The notes beneath the pieces were generated by a model, which saw nothing but the letters and a program-made list of their open reading frames with translations, did not search any database and had not been told where the DNA came from. Shown here piece by piece: positions 7,508 to 13,990 of a stretch of 13,990 bases of DNA. Position numbers and translations under genes: made by a program. The DNA is taken from the NCBI GenBank assembly GCA_964427005.1, contig CAYRTL010000123.1, forward strand, positions 1 through 13,990, written 5' to 3'. Within the stretch, counting starts at the first letter, position 1. Each line of letters opens with the position of its first letter. Source of the stretch: JAMXLO01 sp964427005. Lineage in GTDB: Bacteria > Pseudomonadota > Alphaproteobacteria > Acetobacterales > Acetobacteraceae.

Positions 7508-8125
7508 TCATCTGTCGTCGATCGGCGGGTTCGCCACCACGGACGGTCGCGCATCGAAGGCTGCATGCCATTTCGCAAGTCGTGGATGACCATCACGCCA
7601 CTGCAGATCGCCGAAACGGAAATCCAGATATGATAGCGCGATGCCGATGGCGATGTGACCGATGGCGAAGCGGCTCTGCGTCAGCGCGTCCGCTTCCGGT
7701 TCCAGTGCATCGACGCATGAGCGGATCTTGCCTTCCCACAGCGCCATATGGGGCTGGCTCTGCTTCTCTGCCGGCCGAAACCGTTCGCCGAGCCAGGCGA
7801 GCGCGATGTCCAGCATGCCGTCCCCGAGGGCCAGGCGGCGTAGCGCGGTCAGGCGTTCCGGCCATTCGGGAAACAATTTTCGCCCGCTATGCAAGGTGTC
7901 GAGATACTCGCAAATTACCGGCGAATCGTAGATGATCGTGCCGTCCTCCAGCACCAGCGTCGGTATCTTCCCCAGCGGATTCTCGCGCATCAGTTCCAGA
8001 TGCGGCGTCGTGCCGCCCACCACCGTGCGTACGGTTTCCAGCCGATCCGCCAATCCCAATTCGTGCGCAACGACCATGACCTTGCGCACGTAGGGTGAAC
8101 GCGGTGACCAGTGCAGCTTCATCAT
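7508..8125 (-). CDS. Glutathione S-transferase-like protein
   Basis: The 205-residue protein has an N-terminal thioredoxin-fold domain (about 1-80) and an all-helical C-terminal domain. Visible GST features are the first-strand segment WSPRSPYVRKV with S7/S10 as possible thiol-activating residues, the cis-proline segment GKIPTLV, and the glutathione-binding YDSPVICEYLD (an acidic residue followed by serine). I choose ATG 8125, or the adjacent ATG 8122, because GGAGG lies 7 nt upstream. The longer frame to 8215 would run through the divergent promoter and into the hydrolase gene. Members conjugate, isomerise or dehalogenate electrophiles in the cytoplasm; the substrate here is unknown. The gene is divergent from the alpha/beta hydrolase and convergent with livF. 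In a catabolic setting it could act as a glutathione-dependent isomerase or lyase, which is speculation. Confidence 0.9.
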   Translation of the reverse strand: MMKLHWSPRSPYVRKVMVVAHELGLADRLETVRTVVGGTTPHLELMRENPLGKIPTLVLEDGTIIYDSPVICEYLDTLHSGRKLFPEWPERLTALRRLALGDGMLDIALAWLGERFRPAEKQSQPHMALWEGKIRSCVDALEPEADALTQSRFAIGHIAIGIALSYLDFRFGDLQWRDGHPRLAKWHAAFDARPSVVANPPIDDR

Positions 8126-8189
8126 GGCATGTCCTCCGTCGCGCCACTGTGGCATCCTTGGCGGGACATCGGCCAGAGGAGGAAGCGCA
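8126..8189. promoter_or_regulatory. Short divergent intergenic region, GST / hydrolase
   Basis: These 64 bp must hold the start signals of two divergent genes. A minus-strand GGAGG near 8132-8136 serves the GST-like gene, and a plus-strand AGAGGAGG at 8176-8183 serves the hydrolase. I see no convincing -35/-10 pair on either strand, so promoters may overlap the coding starts. Confidence 0.45.
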
Positions 8190-8981
8190 ATGAACTGGAT
8201 CGAGGTGAATGGCACCAGCCTACGCTATGAGCTCTCCGGCAGCGGCAAGACCACACTCGTTCTGGTGCACGAGATGGGTGGGACGCTGGACAGTTGGGAT
8301 CAGGTGCTGCCGGCGCTCAACAACACTCGCCAGGTGCTGCGCTACGACACGCGCGGCGCGGGCTTGTCGGAGAAGATCCAGGGCAAGGTCACATTTGACG
8401 ACATGGCTGATGATCTTGCGGCGTTGCTCGATGCACTCGGCATCCAGGGCAAGGTCGCGCTGGCGGGCACTGCTGTCGGCGGCGCGATCGCAATCCACTT
8501 CGCGGTGCGCCACCCGGCGCGCGCGGGCGCGCTGGTGGTGACCAGTCCGGCCACGGGTGTCACAGCCGAGAGGCGGCAGGCCACGCTCGATCGTGCCGCT
8601 GCGGCCGAGGCGCAGGGCATGCGCGGGCTGGTGGATGCGAGCGTTGCCAACTCCTATCCGCCGGAAGTGCGGCACAACGCCGAGGAGTTCCGGAAATTCC
8701 GCGCGCGTTGGCTGGCGAATGATCCGCAAAGCTTTGCGGCGATCAACCGCATGCTGGCGGATTCGACGGTGACCGAGGAACTGCCACGCATCGCCTGTCC
8801 TACGCTGGTGATCGGCTGCACGCATGACAAGCTGCGCCCACCATCCGCGGTCGAACCGATGGCGAAGCAGATTCCGGGCGCCGAGTACCTGGAGATCAAC
8901 TCCGGCCACTTCGCGGGCATCCAGACGCCGGGACTGGTATCGCAGGCGTTTCACGGTTTTCTGTTCGATCTAGGGTACTGA
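8190..8981 (+). CDS. Alpha/beta-hydrolase fold protein, enol-lactonase-like, without nucleophile serine
   Basis: The 263-residue protein has the length and layout of 3-oxoadipate enol-lactonase-like alpha/beta hydrolases. ATG 8190 is chosen because AGAGGAGG precedes it by 6 nt and the upstream in-frame ATG (8124) adds only non-family residues. Visible elements are the first strands with VLVHEMGG (oxyanion-hole region, HE in place of the usual HG, 26-31), RYDTRGAGLS at 51-60, a nucleophile elbow at 93-97, an acid region CTHDKLRPP with D213, and the base H240 in SGHFAG. The elbow reads G-T-A-V-G instead of G-x-S-x-G, so A95 replaces the catalytic serine, while the Asp and His are retained. It may be a non-hydrolytic member, use another mechanism, or be a pseudoenzyme. 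Its TGA at 8979-8981 is in frame with the antiporter that follows. Confidence 0.9.
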   Translation: MNWIEVNGTSLRYELSGSGKTTLVLVHEMGGTLDSWDQVLPALNNTRQVLRYDTRGAGLSEKIQGKVTFDDMADDLAALLDALGIQGKVALAGTAVGGAIAIHFAVRHPARAGALVVTSPATGVTAERRQATLDRAAAAEAQGMRGLVDASVANSYPPEVRHNAEEFRKFRARWLANDPQSFAAINRMLADSTVTEELPRIACPTLVIGCTHDKLRPPSAVEPMAKQIPGAEYLEINSGHFAGIQTPGLVSQAFHGFLFDLGY

Positions 8982-9050
8982 CGCCTGGGCGCGCACTTCG
9001 ATCCAGGGCTGTTCAAGCCAGCCCTGATCATCCTGTCGGCTGCCGCCATC

Positions 9051-10769
9051 GTGATCCCGCTGTTCCATCGGATGCGGGTCAGTCCGGTGCTGGGCTTCAT
9101 GCTTGTCGGTGTGGCAGTGGGCCCATTCGGTCTCGGCGCACTTGCCGAACGCTTTCCGTTTCTTGCCAGCATCACGCTGAATGAGCCCGAGAGGATCGCG
9201 CCGATCGCCGAGTTGGGCATCACAATGATGATGTTCATGATCGGCCTGGAGATGTCGCTGGAGCGGCTGCGCGTCATGCGCCGGCTGGTACTCGGCCTGG
9301 GTTTGCTGCAGTTCGTGTTGTGTTCGGTCGCAATCGCAGCAATCGCATGGCTGATTGGTGGGTCACCCGTGTTCGCCGCCATCGTCGGGCCCGCACTGGC
9401 AATGTCATCCACCGCGGTTGTCGTGCAGGTGCTGTCGCACGAGAGGCGAATGCGTTCGCCGGTCGGCCGTGTTTCGCTTGGCGTGCTGCTGTTCCAGGAC
9501 ATCGCGGCGGTGCCTGTGTTGTTCCTGATCAGCGTATTCGGTGCCAGTGGTGGCTCGCTCACCTGGGCGATGGCAGAGGCGGTGCTGATCGTATTGGCGC
9601 TCATCGTGGCCGGCCGCGTTGTGCTGCGTCCGCTGTTCCGCAGCGTAGCGCGCACCCATAGTCCGGAGCTGTTCGTTGCGGCGTGCCTGCTGGTGGTGCT
9701 CGCGACCGGTCTCGCCACGGCGGAAGTCGGTCTGCCGATGGAACTGGGATCGCTGATCGCCGGCCTGCTGCTGGCGGAAACGGAGTTCCGCCGGCAGATC
9801 GAAGTGACCATTGAGCCCTTCAAGGGCCTGCTTCTCGGTGTCTTCCTGATCTCAGTAGGCACAAGTCTCGATCTGCGTGACCTGACAGCAGACGCGGTGA
9901 CTGTCGTGCTCGACGGGGTTCTGCTGGTCGCGGTGAAGCTCGCCATCATTGCATTTCTTGCCCGTGCGTTTGCGCTGAACTGGCCCACCAGCCTGCAGTC
10001 AGGGCTGCTGCTGGGTCCCGGCGGCGAGTTCGGCTTTGTGATCGTCGGCCTCGCGCGCGCTGAAGGTTTGATCAGCGGAGACAGCGCGCGTCTGCTGCTT
10101 GTACTGATTGCCGCAACGATGGCGTGCATTCCGATGCTTTCGGCGCTGGGATGGCGTCTATCCCGTCGCGTATCTGCTGCGCCGCAGGTCGATCCGGCGC
10201 TTCTGGTCCCCGTCGCGGACGACGCGACCCCGCGCGTTATTGTCGCCGGGTTTGGACGCGTGGGACAGACGGTCGCCTCGATGCTGGAGAAGCACCGCGT
10301 CCCCTATGTCGCAGTCGATCGCGACGCCGATAACGCCGCGGCACAACGCAAGCTGCGGCGGCCGGTGTATTGGGGCGACGTCACTCAGCCAGAGCTGCTG
10401 CACCGGCTGCATATCGAGACTGCACGCGCGCTCGTGGTCACGATGAGCGATCATGCCGCAAGCGATCGTCTGGTTGTCGCGGCCCGGAACGTGCGCTCCG
10501 ATCTGCTGATCATCGCGCGCGCACGGGACGCACGACACGCGGCGCATCTTTATGCGATAGGCGCCACCGACGCGGTGCCTGAGACGATTGAGGCGAGCCT
10601 GCAATTGTCCGAAGCTGTGCTGGTCGATCTCGGCATCCCGATGGGTCCTGTGATCGCCACGATCCATGAGCGACGCGCGGAGCTGCAGGCGGAGATCAAA
10701 CTAATGGCGCCGGAGGCCGAGATCCGTCCACTGGGCCGGCGCCGGTTGCGGGACATGCTCACTGGGTAG
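9051..10769 (+). CDS. KefB/CPA2-type cation:proton antiporter with TrkA-N domain
   Basis: A monovalent cation:proton antiporter-2 protein, 572 residues from GTG 9051. Residues 1-370 are the Na+/H+-exchanger membrane domain, with SPVLGFMLVGVAVGPFG near the start, GLEMSLERL, the conserved LLFQDIAAVP (Q149-D150) and GPGGEFGFV at 322-330. Residues 393-510 form a Rossmann TrkA-N domain with the nucleotide loop AGFGRVGQ (399-406) and acidic D423 for ribose binding. There is no clear TrkA-C domain. Such proteins export K+ or Na+ in exchange for protons at the inner membrane, gated by nucleotide. The start is doubtful: the frame is open upstream to 8982, and codons 9018-9050 encode PALIILSAAAI, the expected beginning of the first helix, but no ATG, GTG or TTG occurs there. 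A CTG at 8985 is a possible start. The true protein is probably about 22 residues longer. Confidence 0.9.
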   Translation: MIPLFHRMRVSPVLGFMLVGVAVGPFGLGALAERFPFLASITLNEPERIAPIAELGITMMMFMIGLEMSLERLRVMRRLVLGLGLLQFVLCSVAIAAIAWLIGGSPVFAAIVGPALAMSSTAVVVQVLSHERRMRSPVGRVSLGVLLFQDIAAVPVLFLISVFGASGGSLTWAMAEAVLIVLALIVAGRVVLRPLFRSVARTHSPELFVAACLLVVLATGLATAEVGLPMELGSLIAGLLLAETEFRRQIEVTIEPFKGLLLGVFLISVGTSLDLRDLTADAVTVVLDGVLLVAVKLAIIAFLARAFALNWPTSLQSGLLLGPGGEFGFVIVGLARAEGLISGDSARLLLVLIAATMACIPMLSALGWRLSRRVSAAPQVDPALLVPVADDATPRVIVAGFGRVGQTVASMLEKHRVPYVAVDRDADNAAAQRKLRRPVYWGDVTQPELLHRLHIETARALVVTMSDHAASDRLVVAARNVRSDLLIIARARDARHAAHLYAIGATDAVPETIEASLQLSEAVLVDLGIPMGPVIATIHERRAELQAEIKLMAPEAEIRPLGRRRLRDMLTG

Positions 10770-10787
10770 CTCGCGCACCGCATCACT

Positions 10788-10849
10788 GTCATTGCGAGCG
10801 AAGCGAAGCAATCCCCATCGTGCAGGGGATAGCTTCGCGACGCTCGCAC
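10788..10849. repeat. Palindromic intergenic repeat, diverged copy
   Basis: The left arm starts at 10788 with the same gtcattgcgagcg text as the repeat at 51. Arms of about 29 nt (10788-10816 and 10824-10852) pair imperfectly: I count five mismatches, with the central block ATCCCC/GGGGAT intact and a short 7-nt loop. It fills most of the 90-bp gap between the convergent antiporter and CoA-transferase genes. It could terminate transcription from both sides. It belongs to the same dispersed family as the copy at 51-118 but has lost perfect symmetry. Confidence 0.85.
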
Positions 10850-10859
10850 TGAGAGGTGG

Positions 10860-11537
10860 TCAACCAACCACTCTCATCGTCGGCAGGTTCTCGGGTACCG
10901 CCAGCTTGCACCCGACCGTCGCATGCACTTCATCCAGCGTGATGCCCGGCGCGATCTCGCGAATGCGGAAGCCATCGCCCGCGGGTTCGAACAGGCCGTA
11001 ATTCGTCGCCACCAGCTTCACAACGCCACGCGCGGTCACCGGTAGCGCGCATTGAGCCACCAGCCGCGGTGCACCGTTGCGCGTTGTCTGCTCCATGATG
11101 ATGAACACGCGCTTGGCGCACGCGGCGAGGTCCATCGCTCCGCCGATACCGCCGCCCTTCTGGCCGGCGATCTTCCAGTTGGCGAAGTCTCCATTGCATG
11201 CGACCTCGTAGGCGCCCATCACGGTCACGTCGATCCGCCCGCCGCGAATGATCGCGAAAGAGTCGGCGTGATGCACCACCGCGGCACCCGGCCTCAGCGT
11301 CACGTTCTGTCCACCGGCGTTGACCAGGTTCAGGTCTTCCTCGCCCGCCGGGGCAATCGGGCCATAGCCGATGACGCCGTTCTCCGAATGATAGGTGATG
11401 TCGCGATCGCCGATATCGGTGTTAGAGCACATCGTTGGAATGCCGACGCCGAGATTGACAATCCAGCCGTCCTGAAACTCGAACGCGATGCGATCGGCCA
11501 TCTGCTGGCGCGTGAGACCTTTCTGAGTTCCGCTCAT
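10860..11537 (-). CDS. 3-oxoacid CoA-transferase subunit B (family I)
   Basis: The 225-residue beta subunit has the catalytic motif SENG at 51-54, whose glutamate E52 forms the acyl-CoA (glutamyl-thioester) intermediate in family I CoA-transferases. Glycine-rich stretches GLGVGIP-like (LGVGIPT, 29-35) and GGGIGGAMDL at 128-137 are also typical. I start at ATG 11537, which overlaps the subunit A stop as ATGA and has AGGAG 8 nt upstream, rather than ATG 11567, which would lie 34 nt inside subunit A. With subunit A it moves CoA between a 3-oxoacid and succinyl-CoA or acetyl-CoA. The likely substrates are 3-oxoadipate (the PcaJ role) or acetoacetate (the ScoB/AtoA role); sequence reading alone cannot choose. 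The cytoplasmic pair could feed aromatic ring-cleavage products into central metabolism. Confidence 0.93.
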   Translation of the reverse strand: MSGTQKGLTRQQMADRIAFEFQDGWIVNLGVGIPTMCSNTDIGDRDITYHSENGVIGYGPIAPAGEEDLNLVNAGGQNVTLRPGAAVVHHADSFAIIRGGRIDVTVMGAYEVACNGDFANWKIAGQKGGGIGGAMDLAACAKRVFIIMEQTTRNGAPRLVAQCALPVTARGVVKLVATNYGLFEPAGDGFRIREIAPGITLDEVHATVGCKLAVPENLPTMRVVG

Positions 11538-12286
11538 CGACGGCGCTCCTGACGGCGAGTTGGCCACAGTCCTTCGGGCGGCGGCGGTACCTTCACCAGC
11601 CGATGCACGAAGATACCTGGTGTGTGGACCTGATCCGGGTCGATGGAACCCGCCGGCAATATGTCTTCATCTACTTCGACAATAGTGACGCGTGCCGCAG
11701 TCGCCATGACCGGACAGAAATTGCGCTGCGATCGGTGGAACTGCAGGTTGCCGAACGTGTCGGCCCGCGTGGCGCGGATGAAGGCGTAGTCGAGCGGCAG
11801 GGCGTATTCCAGCAGGTATTCGCGGCCGTTGATGGCACGCGTCTCGCGGCCTTGCGCGAGTTCGGTGCCGACGGCGGTGGGTGTGTAGAACGCAGGGATG
11901 CCTGCACCGGCGGCGCGCAGGCGTTCGGCGAGTGTGCCTTGCGGCACCAATTCCGCATCCACTTCGCCTGACTCGTAGTATTTGGTGAAGGGCAGCACGT
12001 CGGTGGGGCGGGTGCTCGCGGTGAAGGCGCAGATCACCTTCTTCACCTGACCGTTCTCCACCAGCATTCCCATGTCGGGCATGCGGGGTTGCTGCGCCCC
12101 TCCAGTGGTGTTCCCAACAAGGGTGAGCTGTTTGGCGCCGTGTTCGAGCAGGGCCTTGATCAGATTGAACGGCACGCCCGGCATGGCGAAGCCGCCGAAA
12201 GCGATGGTAGCGCCGTCGGGAATGTCCGCCACAGCTTCGCGGAAGCTGCCGACCTGCTTGGATTTTTGCGTCATTTCCCCCCGCAT
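11534..12286 (-). CDS. 3-oxoacid CoA-transferase subunit A (family I)
   Basis: The 250-residue alpha subunit carries the family I signature DGATIAFGGFAMPGVP (24-39), with the GGF...G.P core that binds the CoA moiety. GNTTGG and a C-terminal VEVDE..PAGSIDPDQVHTPGIFV segment are also typical of 3-oxoadipate and acetoacetate CoA-transferase alpha chains. The start may be ATG 12286 or ATG 12274 (MTQKSKQ); neither has a well-spaced Shine-Dalgarno, though a G6 run lies just before the second. It is translationally coupled to subunit B through ATGA at 11534-11537. Two things near it, the enol-lactonase-like hydrolase and an aromatic-type catabolic locus, hint at a beta-ketoadipate-like role, but they are in separate transcription units and the link is weak. 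Confidence 0.92.
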   Translation of the reverse strand: MRGEMTQKSKQVGSFREAVADIPDGATIAFGGFAMPGVPFNLIKALLEHGAKQLTLVGNTTGGAQQPRMPDMGMLVENGQVKKVICAFTASTRPTDVLPFTKYYESGEVDAELVPQGTLAERLRAAGAGIPAFYTPTAVGTELAQGRETRAINGREYLLEYALPLDYAFIRATRADTFGNLQFHRSQRNFCPVMATAARVTIVEVDEDILPAGSIDPDQVHTPGIFVHRLVKVPPPPEGLWPTRRQERRR

Positions 12287-12327
12287 CCTGGCCGTTCAGG
12301 ATGGAGGGGCATGACGAATGGGGAGTC

Positions 12328-12359
12328 AAGGAGGGCGAGTGTTCAGCCTCGCCCTCCTT
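12328..12359 (-). terminator. Hairpin downstream of clpB, probable terminator
   Basis: Bases 12328-12339 (AAGGAGGGCGAG) and 12348-12359 (CTCGCCCTCCTT) are exact reverse complements, giving a 12-bp GC-rich stem with an 8-nt loop. It lies 7 bp past the clpB stop codon (TAG, 12367-12369) and before the CoA-transferase genes, which run in the same direction. There is no real U-run after the stem on the minus strand, so it may be a partial terminator or an RNA-stabilising hairpin. Confidence 0.6.
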
Positions 12360-12366
12360 CCTTGAA

Positions 12367-13990
<1,624 letters not shown>

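Noticed and set aside
8951..10129. Long 392-codon minus-strand ORF opposite the antiporter
   Set aside because: Serine/arginine/threonine-rich low-complexity translation, typical of the shadow frame of a GC-rich gene; the plus strand encodes a clear antiporter with family motifs.

Overview
This is a GC-rich chromosomal window with bacterial coding style: short intergenic gaps, several ATGA stop/start overlaps, and a ClpB chaperone. Three things suggest an alphaproteobacterium of the Bradyrhizobium/Rhodospirillales type. These are the two palindromic repeats of the kind that translate as 'CHCERSEAI', the permease/ATPase (LivM-LivG) fusion, and the paired amidohydrolase-2 genes beside a branched-chain-type ABC transporter. 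The assignment is inference; there is no rRNA or other marker gene in view.

Left part (1-7503). Two divergent operons share a 124-bp control region (2708-2831). Leftward run three tightly coupled genes: amidohydrolase, a second related amidohydrolase, and a small Rieske [2Fe-2S] protein, ending at a perfect 26-bp-stem palindrome. Rightward runs a complete Liv/HAAT-type importer: periplasmic binding protein, LivH-type permease, a fused LivM permease plus LivG ATPase, and a LivF ATPase. The simplest reading is a locus that imports and degrades one unknown, probably carboxylated or aromatic, small molecule.

Middle part (7508-10769). A glutathione S-transferase-like gene is convergent with livF (4 bp between the stops). 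It is divergent from an alpha/beta hydrolase that resembles 3-oxoadipate enol-lactonases but has alanine where the nucleophilic serine should be. In the same frame, separated only by one TGA, follows a KefB-type cation:proton antiporter with a C-terminal TrkA-N domain. No ordinary start codon covers its first membrane helix.

Right part (10788-13990). A second, decayed copy of the palindromic repeat lies between the antiporter and a convergent pair of 3-oxoacid CoA-transferase subunit genes (family I; 3-oxoadipate or acetoacetate type). Upstream of these, after a strong hairpin, is the 3' part of clpB, cut by the window edge.

There are no tRNA or rRNA genes, CRISPR arrays, transposases or phage genes that I can see. 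The most unusual items are the two-amidohydrolase/Rieske/transporter locus, the serine-less hydrolase, and the hydrolase-TGA-antiporter junction.
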